Below are positions 1 through 6,469 of a stretch of 8,171 bases of DNA, in pieces. The position numbers were made by a program, and so were the translations under genes. Within the stretch, counting starts at the first letter, position 1. Each line of letters starts with the position of its first letter. Below the pieces are notes generated by a model, which saw nothing but the letters and a program-made list of their open reading frames with translations, did not search any database and was not told the origin of the DNA. The DNA is from Bacteroidota bacterium (GTDB taxonomy: Bacteria > Bacteroidota > Bacteroidia > Bacteroidales > VadinHA17): NCBI GenBank assembly GCA_016868515.1, contig VGGM01000050.1, positions 1-8,171 of the forward strand, written 5' to 3'.

Positions 1-1365
1 CATCTCTACCGCTTTGGTCGGGCAATGTTCCGAGCATGCCCCGCAATCGGTCTTTTCTGTATGTACTATACAGTTCTCCTTTATAAACCTTGCCACGCCC
101 AGCTGAGTAAGCTTTTTTGCTTCCGTGGCAAGTGGCATCAGAGCCCCGGTAGGACATATTTCAGTACAGATAGTACATTCAAAGTTGCAGAAACCCCTGT
201 GGTAATCCATCCTTGGCTGCATTATACCGGCAATTCCATACTCTGCTATGGAGGGGTGAATCACATTCTTGGGGCAGGCGCTTATACACAATGAGCAGGC
301 TGTACACCTTGAGAGAAAGTTCTCAATTGAAGTTGCCCCCGGCAGGCACACAGGCAGGTTCTTCTTCTCCCTTACCGTGCTCTGCTTTTTGGGAACCGGA
401 ACATCCCTGCCCCTGGCTGCATCGCCAATTCCAGCCAACAGAAATAACAATCCGACCGTGAAGCTCCTCTTCCCCTCATCTGGCACATAACCATCTGACT
501 GCAATCTGCCCCTGTAAAGACCATATGATATCGCCTTTTCACGACACGCAGTAATGCAGTTGAAACATCCCACGCACCTTGAGTTGTCTATATCCCTGCC
601 GTGAAAGTCAATACATGAGGCCTTGCAGGCTAAAGCGCACCTCCCGCAACGTGTACAGCCTGAATGATCGATATTTATTCTCAGAACCGAAACCTTCGAA
701 ATAAGACCCAGCAGGGTTCCTGCCGGGCAAATGGTATTGCAGTACAGCCTTCCCTTCATTACCGACATCGCAGCAACCAGCAGAAAGAACACAACCGGTA
801 TAATGTAGGCGGCGATGGTTACTCCTTTAATATCAATCCTGTACAATGAGTAAATATCACCTCTGTTCAGAATTCCGGCAATCGCATTGTTTAGCAACAG
901 AACAACAGGCTTCAGAAAATAGGTTGTGAATCGCCCGAAAATGCTGTAGGGGTCGAGCAGGGAAACCATATAAATACCCCCCGTGATGGTAACCAGAATG
1001 GTAATCACCAGAATACCATAACGAATAATGGTATATGGCTTACCGTAGCCGAATCTTCTGAATCTCCTCCTGATGAGTCCCCCAAGCCTGCTGCCGGCAT
1101 CCTGTATAATACCAAGCGGGCAAATTGCCGAACAGTAGGTCCTGCCCGTAAGAAGTGTAAGTATCAGAATAACCGCGAACCCCGCTGCCGCCACTGACGG
1201 CAGGGTGATGTATTTTATCAGTGAAGGAACAAACTGCAGATAAAGAATAGTGCCTGTATAACTGTCGGGAAGGATATCTCTGAAATCGATAAAAACAAAT
1301 GCCGTGGCCATTATAAACACAACGGCAAAAAATATCCTTATCCGCTTCAGCAGGCCGGATCTCAT
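1..1365 (-). CDS. Membrane polyferredoxin, NapH plus NapG/MauM-like, C-terminus off window
   Basis: The reading frame is open for 455 codons from ATG at 1365 to the left edge, so the C-terminus is missing. It probably passes electrons between the membrane and a periplasmic partner. Hydrophobic segments lie near residues 10-28, 56-73, 112-133 and 181-200. Two NapH-type CxxxCP motifs follow membrane segments (TYCSAICPLG at 77-86 and YCNTICPAG at 208-216). Next come ferredoxin clusters with Cys 237/240/243/247 and 264/267/270/274. After a hydrophobic stretch at 303-313 there are further clusters at Cys 354/357/360/364 and 393/397/400/404, and a CGACSEHCP motif at 441-449. The order resembles NapH followed by a NapG/MauM-type ferredoxin. 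Related Bacteroidota proteins, as I recall, have one more cluster in about 50-60 further residues. ATG sits 5 bases after the stop of the DUF362 gene, so the two are almost certainly cotranscribed. The donor and acceptor cannot be told from sequence. Confidence 0.9.
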   Translation of the reverse strand, partial: MRSGLLKRIRIFFAVVFIMATAFVFIDFRDILPDSYTGTILYLQFVPSLIKYITLPSVAAAGFAVILILTLLTGRTYCSAICPLGIIQDAGSRLGGLIRRRFRRFGYGKPYTIIRYGILVITILVTITGGIYMVSLLDPYSIFGRFTTYFLKPVVLLLNNAIAGILNRGDIYSLYRIDIKGVTIAAYIIPVVFFLLVAAMSVMKGRLYCNTICPAGTLLGLISKVSVLRINIDHSGCTRCGRCALACKASCIDFHGRDIDNSRCVGCFNCITACREKAISYGLYRGRLQSDGYVPDEGKRSFTVGLLFLLAGIGDAARGRDVPVPKKQSTVREKKNLPVCLPGATSIENFLSRCTACSLCISACPKNVIHPSIAEYGIAGIMQPRMDYHRGFCNFECTICTEICPTGALMPLATEAKKLTQLGVARFIKENCIVHTEKTDCGACSEHCPTKAVEM

Positions 1366-1370
1366 CAAGA

Positions 1371-2291
1371 TTACATTTTAATCCTGTGAATGTTCATTGA
1401 TTCAAGGTTCATGGTTCCTGCCCCCATTCTGCTGGCAATCTTTATGTAATCAATCTGTTCAGGATTCAGGTTCATCATTTTCGCTGCAGCTGTATCAACC
1501 GCCACCCAGTCAGGTGAAATAAGCAACGATTTCATCTGTACCAGATCATCAACCGAAACACCCCTTGGGCCGTTTTTGAGCATTACGTTATAACAATCAA
1601 CAATGTTAAGCGCAGGTTTACGTTCATACATCGTAAAATCGGCAATACACTGATGCAGGTTGTTGGAATGCCAGAACCTTCTGTCCCAGACAACTCCCAT
1701 CATGTTTTTAATAGCCGCTGTCATCTTTGCCGAACTGTGATGCTTCAGTACCGGAACATTAATGAATACATCGCAATCAAGAATTAGCTGATGAACCTTC
1801 GCACTTTTAAGTATCCTGGCCCCTGGTATGGTTACATTCTGATAATAGCTCTCACTGTTTCCGGGCACAATTTTGGCCCCGGCCTCCTTTGCAGCCCTCT
1901 CAATGCCCGAATTGCTGTAGCATCGAACCCAGTCATCGCATGTATTATCAAAGACATATACCTCCTTCGCACCAGCCCTGAAACAATGCTCTGCAATGCG
2001 CTTCACAAGCCCGGGATGTGTGTTGGCTCCCTTGTCGGGCGTCACGTCCCAGCCAATGTTTGGTTTGATTACAACCTTCTGTCCCTTCGATACATAACGT
2101 CCTAATCCGCCAATCGACTGTATGCCCAGATCGAACATCGCTTCGGGCGATCCTCCCATCACGGCAACCATGTCATAACCAGCCAATGGAGGAACCGGGG
2201 CCGCCAGACCACTGCGGTTACCCAGAGCCATGGCTGCACCTGCGGCTATGCCTGCAGCGGTTCCCTTCTTAATAAATACCCTTCGCTTCAT
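1371..2291 (-). CDS. Tat-exported DUF362 domain protein
   Basis: A 306-residue protein with a clear twin-arginine signal: KRRVFIKKG at residues 2-10, then an Ala/Gly-rich hydrophobic stretch to about residue 30. It should be exported folded, possibly with a cofactor already bound. The mature part matches the DUF362 family: VVIKPNIGWD at 73-82, VFINVPVLKHHSSAKMT at 175-191, AAIKNMMGV at 192-200 and a C-terminal SPDWVAVDTAAA at 259-270. Cysteines at 103, 118, 124, 173, 215 and 233 are scattered, with no ferredoxin-type CxxCxxC cluster, so any Fe-S chemistry probably belongs to the downstream polyferredoxin. DUF362 has no settled biochemical function that I know of. ATG at 2291 is favoured because the Tat motif begins at residue 2. 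H185 and K195 are spaced as in an H-x9-K motif remembered from LarA, which is discussed as a finding. Divergent from larC. Confidence 0.88.
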   Translation of the reverse strand: MKRRVFIKKGTAAGIAAGAAMALGNRSGLAAPVPPLAGYDMVAVMGGSPEAMFDLGIQSIGGLGRYVSKGQKVVIKPNIGWDVTPDKGANTHPGLVKRIAEHCFRAGAKEVYVFDNTCDDWVRCYSNSGIERAAKEAGAKIVPGNSESYYQNVTIPGARILKSAKVHQLILDCDVFINVPVLKHHSSAKMTAAIKNMMGVVWDRRFWHSNNLHQCIADFTMYERKPALNIVDCYNVMLKNGPRGVSVDDLVQMKSLLISPDWVAVDTAAAKMMNLNPEQIDYIKIASRMGAGTMNLESMNIHRIKM

Positions 2292-2292
2292 A

Positions 2293-2303
2293 TGAGACTC
2301 TCA
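2293..2303. repeat. Small palindrome at DUF362 start codon
   Basis: TGAGA-C-TCTCA is a perfect 5-base inverted repeat with a one-base centre, ending one base before the DUF362 start codon. On the minus strand its GAGAG lies about 6 bases from ATG and might act as a weak ribosome binding site. It could also be an operator half or chance. Confidence 0.3.
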
Positions 2304-2313
2304 AAATTTGGAA

Positions 2314-2337
2314 CGGAAAAATACGTTTTTTTTTCCG
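2314..2337. repeat. Inverted repeat CGGAAAAA / TTTTTCCG
   Basis: Perfect 8-base arms (2314-2321 and 2330-2337) flank an 8-base centre in the middle of the divergent intergenic region. It lies upstream of both genes, so it cannot terminate either. An operator, or a hairpin in one of the 5' leaders, is possible. The arms are mostly A/T and could arise by chance. Confidence 0.4.
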
Positions 2338-2377
2338 ATATTGCGTTGCCATTTTACTTGTAAAGCATAACTACAGA

Positions 2378-3565
2378 ATGACAATCCTTTACTACGACTG
2401 CTTCTCCGGAATAAGCGGTGACATGAACCTGGGCGCAATGATCGACCTTGGTGTTGACCCCGCCTGGCTGAAAGCAGAACTCGTAAAACTTAACCTTCCC
2501 GGTTGGGAACTGGTCGCAGAGAAAGATCAGCGCCATGGTATCCACGGGACAAAAGTAACCATTGTTCAAACCATCCATGAACATGCACACCGGCACCTCA
2601 CCGATATTGAAAAAATCATAAACGGAAGCAGCCTCAGCAACATGGTTAAGGAAACAGCCATAAAGATTTTCAGGGTTATTGGCAATGCCGAAGCAAAGGT
2701 TCACAATATACCCGTGGAAAAGATACACTTCCATGAGGTAGGAGCCATCGATTCAATTATTGATATTGTGGGTGCAGCAATATGCTTCCATCACCTCAGG
2801 CCCGATGCCGTGGTTGTTTCGCCTGTTGAACTTGGCGGCGGATTTGTAAAATGCGCTCACGGAATAATGCCGGTTCCGGCACCGGCTACCGCTGAAATTG
2901 CCAAAAACCTCACAGTAAGATATAACGGTGTCGGTTTCGAGGCAACCACACCCACCGGGGCTGCCATTCTCTCGGTCTTCACCTCCACTTCAACTGAAAT
3001 AAACCTGCCGCTAAGGGTTTTAAAGACAGGCTATGGCGTCGGTCATAAAGAGGATCCTGAGGTTCCAAATCTTCTCAGAGTTTCACTTGCCGAAACCGAC
3101 TATCACGCTCCTGCCCGGCATGAGGCACTTCTGATTGAATGCAATATTGACGACATGAACCCGGAATTGTACAGTCACATTTCCGACAGGCTCTTCACCG
3201 CAGGTGCTGCCGATGTCTACCTCACCGAAATCATAATGAAAAAGGGCCGACCGGGAATAATCCTCAGCGTCATATGCGAAAAGGGCATTGAAACGGCCAT
3301 TAGGGAAACAATATTCAGAGAGACTACCACAATAGGTGTCAGAACCTCTGCATTTCAAAAAAGCACCCTCGGGAGAAAATCGGTGGAAATTGAAACAGAG
3401 TTCGGTAAGGTGACATTTAAACTCTCATTCTATGGTGGCAAAATTGTCTCGGCCAAACCCGAGTCAGATCAATGCAGGGAAATAGCACTCAGCCATGGTC
3501 TTCCCCTGAGGGAGGTAATGACCCGACTCGCCCGGGTGGCCCCCGATAAGGAAATTGATGACTAA
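2378..3565 (+). CDS. larC: LarC, nickel insertion enzyme for nickel-pincer nucleotide cofactor
   Basis: A 395-residue LarC (formerly DUF111). LarC is a CTP-dependent cyclometallase that inserts nickel into pyridinium-3,5-bisthiocarboxylic acid mononucleotide, the last step in making the NPN cofactor of lactate racemase. Family landmarks are the N-terminal YYDCFSGISGDM (5-16), a His-rich HEHAHRH (67-73), HEVGAIDSIIDI (119-130), HGIMPVPAPAT (161-171) and TPTGAAIL (191-198). The C-terminal LarC2-type half carries ECNIDDMNPE (254-263) and MKKGRPG (287-293). In Lactiplantibacillus plantarum these halves are joined by a programmed frameshift; here they form one uninterrupted frame. ATG at 2378 fits the family start, and no strong Shine-Dalgarno sequence precedes it. 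larB follows after 14 bases. Cytoplasmic. Confidence 0.95.
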   Translation: MTILYYDCFSGISGDMNLGAMIDLGVDPAWLKAELVKLNLPGWELVAEKDQRHGIHGTKVTIVQTIHEHAHRHLTDIEKIINGSSLSNMVKETAIKIFRVIGNAEAKVHNIPVEKIHFHEVGAIDSIIDIVGAAICFHHLRPDAVVVSPVELGGGFVKCAHGIMPVPAPATAEIAKNLTVRYNGVGFEATTPTGAAILSVFTSTSTEINLPLRVLKTGYGVGHKEDPEVPNLLRVSLAETDYHAPARHEALLIECNIDDMNPELYSHISDRLFTAGAADVYLTEIIMKKGRPGIILSVICEKGIETAIRETIFRETTTIGVRTSAFQKSTLGRKSVEIETEFGKVTFKLSFYGGKIVSAKPESDQCREIALSHGLPLREVMTRLARVAPDKEIDD

Positions 3566-3579
3566 ATCAGGACTGCAAA

Positions 3580-4326
3580 ATGAATATAACTGAGCTTAAG
3601 CAATTACTGGAAAGTATCAGGGAGGGTCAGACTGATGTTGATTCAGCCCTTGAAAGACTAAGGTACTTCCCATATTCTGATCTGGGTTATGCAGTTATCG
3701 ATCATCACAGGGAGGTACGTACAGGGTACCCCGAGATAATATTCTGCCCCGGCAAAACAGTCGACCAGGTAACAGGAATATTCTCGGCTATGGCTCAACG
3801 GGAAAACAATATCATCGCAACCAGGGCAACTGCCGAAGTTTTTGAAGCTGTTGCGAAACTGTTCCCGGAAGCCAGATACTTCGAACCTGCCAGAATCATA
3901 AGCCTCAGGAAGAAAGAGAAAGAGCCGCCACCAACCTCAATAGGAATAATCTCTGCTGGAACATCCGATATGCCGGTGGCAGAGGAGGCCGCAGTAACAG
4001 CAGAATTGCTTGGCAACAGGGTTGTCAGAATTTACGATGTAGGGGTAGCCGGAATTCACAGACTCATTGACAAACTCCCCCGGATAAAACAATGCAGGGT
4101 GGTGGTTGTAGTGGCAGGAATGGAAGGTGCACTTGCCAGTGTGGTGGGCGGACTTGTCGATAAACCTCTGATTGCTGTCCCAACCAGCGTGGGATATGGA
4201 GCCGCCTTCTCCGGATTGTCTTCTCTGCTAACCATGCTTACCAGCTGCGCTGCCGGCATTACTGTTGTTAATATCGACAACGGGTTCGGTGCCGGCTTCG
4301 CTGCCAGCCGCATAAACCACCTTTAA
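3580..4326 (+). CDS. larB: LarB, nicotinate adenine dinucleotide carboxylase/hydrolase for NPN cofactor
   Basis: A 248-residue LarB with a PurE-like C-terminal domain. LarB carboxylates the pyridinium ring of nicotinic acid adenine dinucleotide and releases AMP, giving the dicarboxylated mononucleotide that LarE then sulfurates and LarC metallates. The N-terminal part has YAVIDHHREVRTGYPEIIFCPGKT (37-60 region). The PurE-like part has GIISAGTSDMPVAEEA (122-137), VAGMEGALASVVGGL (178-192), VPTSVGYGA (200-208) and TSCAAGITVVNIDNGFGAG (221-239). E182 and C223 match the essential Glu and Cys reported for the L. plantarum enzyme (E180 and C221 from memory). Length is normal. ATG is preceded by AGGA (3569-3572) at 7 bases. 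It lies 14 bases after larC and 19 bases before wbqC, so the three are probably one operon. Confidence 0.95.
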   Translation: MNITELKQLLESIREGQTDVDSALERLRYFPYSDLGYAVIDHHREVRTGYPEIIFCPGKTVDQVTGIFSAMAQRENNIIATRATAEVFEAVAKLFPEARYFEPARIISLRKKEKEPPPTSIGIISAGTSDMPVAEEAAVTAELLGNRVVRIYDVGVAGIHRLIDKLPRIKQCRVVVVVAGMEGALASVVGGLVDKPLIAVPTSVGYGAAFSGLSSLLTMLTSCAAGITVVNIDNGFGAGFAASRINHL

Positions 4327-4345
4327 AGGAACACATCCTGAAGAA

Positions 4346-4984
4346 TTGGGACATCTGCTGCTATCAACTGCTTATCTTCCACCCCTGGCATATTTCGGGG
4401 CACTGGTCAGCCATGGATGCATTATTATCGAAAAACATGAGAACTTCATCAAGCAGACCTACCGGAACCGTTGCATAATAGCAGGGCCGAACGGACTGCA
4501 AACTCTTACGGTACCGGTGCTCAGAGGCAGCTTCCATAAAGTTGGCATTGGAGAACTTGAAATTGACTACAGCAGGCGATGGATCCCTGTCCATTCAGGA
4601 GCTATATCGGCAGCATACAGAAACGCTCCTTATTATCATTTCTATGCCAATGATCTGATTGACATAATATCAGAAAGGCATAACCTCCTTATTGAACTTA
4701 ACACAAAGCTGCTGGTCTATATACTTGATATTCTTAAAATCAAAACCGCAATCTGCTATACAGGATCTTTTGTCCACCCCGATAATAACCCGGATGATAT
4801 GAGATACCTGTTTTCACCCAAGAGAGCTGAAAAGTTCCCGGCCTCAATGAGTTTTACTCCTTACATTCAGGTATTTCATGAGAGACACGGATTTCTTCCA
4901 GATCTCAGCATAATTGATCTGCTGTTTAATCTGGGCCCCGATGCAGCCTCATATCTTAAAACCGTAGTCCAAGTGTGGCCGTAA
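4346..4984 (+). CDS. WbqC family protein, TTG start
   Basis: A 212-residue protein of the WbqC family, a group named from O-antigen clusters and predicted to transfer glycine or acyl groups. The role in Bacteroidota is not established. The N-terminus LLLSTAYLPPLAYFGAL (4-20), ENFIKQTYRNRCIIAGPNG (32-50), LTVPV (54-58) and the C-terminal LSIIDLLFNLGPDA (187-200) are typical. No ATG is available: the family N-terminus begins immediately after TTG at 4346, so TTG is the likely start. An AAAGGA at 4325-4330 is rather far (15 bases) for a ribosome binding site, and GAAGAA directly abuts the TTG. It lies 19 bases after larB on the same strand. Its last nine codons run into the 3' end of the convergent barrel gene. 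No link to NPN synthesis is visible; the pairing may be transcriptional only. Confidence 0.85.
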   Translation: MGHLLLSTAYLPPLAYFGALVSHGCIIIEKHENFIKQTYRNRCIIAGPNGLQTLTVPVLRGSFHKVGIGELEIDYSRRWIPVHSGAISAAYRNAPYYHFYANDLIDIISERHNLLIELNTKLLVYILDILKIKTAICYTGSFVHPDNNPDDMRYLFSPKRAEKFPASMSFTPYIQVFHERHGFLPDLSIIDLLFNLGPDAASYLKTVVQVWP

Positions 4985-6431
4985 TTGTGTTCTTTGTTGC
5001 CTCAATTGTTACAGGATCGATATTGTAATAGTTGTACATGAAGTATTTCGATGAACTGGTAAGACTTGAAAAGCCCATATCGAAGTAGAATCCTGCCTGC
5101 CTGAAGCCTATTCCTCCGGAAACGACCTTCTGGAATGTGTCACTGTTGGCTTCTGTCTCACTGAATGCCTTACCGTACCGGCCGTATCCTCCCCTAAGGT
5201 ACAGTGCACCGATCCGGTATTCTGCCCCACCCCTGAGGTTTTGAGTGCGCGTGAATACATCCTTGATTGAGCTGTTCTCATCATAGTAGTCATACCCGTC
5301 GCTCGCGTCACTGAACCTGGTAAGGCTGTAGTCGATCATCTCATAGTCAAAGCTGACTGTTGCTGATTTCCCAATCTGAACTGCAGCCCCGCCAAGAAGC
5401 CTGAAGGGAGTTGTAAGCCTGTAATCGAACCTGAAGGCATCGGTTTGGAACTCATACCTGTCGCCATCGTCAAAGGTTGATGTCAGATCCTCATAATAAT
5501 ACTCATTGACACGATATATTGTGGGGCTGTGTACCGCGACTCCCAGCCTTACGAACTCTACCGGGAGGAATATCAAACCTGCCTTAAGATTGAAACCTGT
5601 TCCATTTGCCTCGTAATGATCAATATAGGAGAAGCTGTTAAAGTCGAATATGGCATTTGAGGGATCGGTTTCAAGATGTTCATAGTGTCCTGTATAATTG
5701 AATCTTGACAATCCAAGAGTTGCTCCGGCAAAAACAGTGTTATTGAAATTGGCTCCTATCGAGAATGAGTGTTCCCCGCTAAAGCCGTCATTGTTAATTA
5801 CCCTTCTCACTGTCTGTCCGTAGGTGGAATTTGTTTCTTCACCATATCGTGAGAATACGGTGGCATACTCCATCCCTCCGGTTCCGGCTACTGTATCAAT
5901 AAGCCATGCATCATATGCCATTCCGGCGGCTCCGGTAAGGTTTGTATACATAATGCCATCGCTCACCGTTTGCCAGTAATCAGCCATGCTGCTGGTTGAA
6001 TTTACACCTCTGATTACAATATTGTTATTGAAATCGTTGGTCATATTATAGGCATATCCGAAATTGAGTGATACCAGTCCGCTCTGACTGCCCTGCTGTA
6101 CCAGGGGAATTACAAGTCCGAATTGTCCGATGTTAAAGTTGTACCTGAAATCTTCTTCACTGGATGTGAAATAGGTAAGGGCCTTGTTATAACCGATATG
6201 CGGAGTAAAGCTGAATTCCGTTTTTCTGAATACTGCCGTTCCGGCCGGGTTCAGGACCATTGATGACAAGTCGCCCCCCAATGCAGTGAAAGCACCTCCC
6301 ATTGCACTGAATCTCGCGGTTCCCGTATAGAATTGCTGACTGTACCTTAAGGCATCATCAACATTCTGACCTGCAATATTTACCCCGGTTAGGGCTATAA
6401 CAATGGCTGCTGCAAGATATCTGCTTTTCAT
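4956..6431 (-). CDS. OMPP1/FadL-like outer membrane beta-barrel protein
   Basis: A 491-residue outer-membrane protein. A signal peptide covers residues 1 to about 20 (MKSRYLAAAIVIALTGVNIA). Next comes the FadL/OMPP1 N-terminal signature ARFSAMGGAFTALGGDLSSM (39-58) and NPAG (61-64). The rest alternates polar and aromatic residues in the manner of amphipathic strands, and the protein ends TATLGLRF, with the terminal Phe expected for BAM-assembled barrels. FadL homologues carry hydrophobic compounds such as long-chain fatty acids; in Bacteroidota this type is often called hemin receptor or transport protein without proof. The substrate is unknown. ATG at 6431 gives an intact signal peptide. It lies 38 bases after the Tyr-rich lipoprotein gene and is likely cotranscribed with it. 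Its 3' end overlaps wbqC on the other strand by 29 bases. Confidence 0.88.
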   Translation of the reverse strand: MKSRYLAAAIVIALTGVNIAGQNVDDALRYSQQFYTGTARFSAMGGAFTALGGDLSSMVLNPAGTAVFRKTEFSFTPHIGYNKALTYFTSSEEDFRYNFNIGQFGLVIPLVQQGSQSGLVSLNFGYAYNMTNDFNNNIVIRGVNSTSSMADYWQTVSDGIMYTNLTGAAGMAYDAWLIDTVAGTGGMEYATVFSRYGEETNSTYGQTVRRVINNDGFSGEHSFSIGANFNNTVFAGATLGLSRFNYTGHYEHLETDPSNAIFDFNSFSYIDHYEANGTGFNLKAGLIFLPVEFVRLGVAVHSPTIYRVNEYYYEDLTSTFDDGDRYEFQTDAFRFDYRLTTPFRLLGGAAVQIGKSATVSFDYEMIDYSLTRFSDASDGYDYYDENSSIKDVFTRTQNLRGGAEYRIGALYLRGGYGRYGKAFSETEANSDTFQKVVSGGIGFRQAGFYFDMGFSSLTSSSKYFMYNYYNIDPVTIEATKNTITATLGLRF

Positions 6432-6439
6432 CTTAGTAA

Positions 6440-6452
6440 ATTGTTAAACAAT
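6440..6452. repeat. Palindrome between lipoprotein and barrel genes
   Basis: ATTGTT-A-AACAAT is a perfect 6-base inverted repeat in the 38-base gap, 8 bases upstream of the barrel gene start. It is A/T-rich with no T tract suited to termination. A protein-binding site or chance are both possible. Confidence 0.3.
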
Positions 6453-6469
6453 AAATAATACTATAGTCT

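Larger units (their letters stand above)
2292..2377. promoter_or_regulatory. Divergent intergenic region, DUF362 versus larC
   Basis: These 86 bases separate the start codons of two divergent operons, so they should hold both promoters. They are AT-rich and contain a nine-T run (2326-2334). On the minus strand TATTTTTC is close to the Bacteroidota -7 consensus TAnnTTTG, but no TTG lies at the proper upstream distance. No convincing promoter was found for larC. Two inverted repeats are listed separately. Confidence 0.5.

Noticed and set aside
25..849. Several plus-strand open frames (25-294, 213-461, 269-490, 664-849)
   Set aside because: They lie opposite the polyferredoxin gene, whose cysteine motifs and continuous 455-codon frame explain the DNA.
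1791..2105. 104-codon plus-strand open frame
   Set aside because: It lies antisense inside the DUF362 gene, with no family resemblance.
2326..2334. Nine-T run read as a terminator
   Set aside because: It lies upstream of both divergent genes, so no transcript ends there. It is more likely spacer or promoter DNA.
2354..2734. 126-codon minus-strand open frame
   Set aside because: It is antisense to the conserved N-terminal part of larC; composition is that of a shadow frame.
3083..4594. Minus-strand open frames opposite larC, larB and wbqC (3083-3358, 3795-4016, 4056-4313, 4364-4594)
   Set aside because: Each lies opposite well-recognised conserved genes and has no recognisable product.
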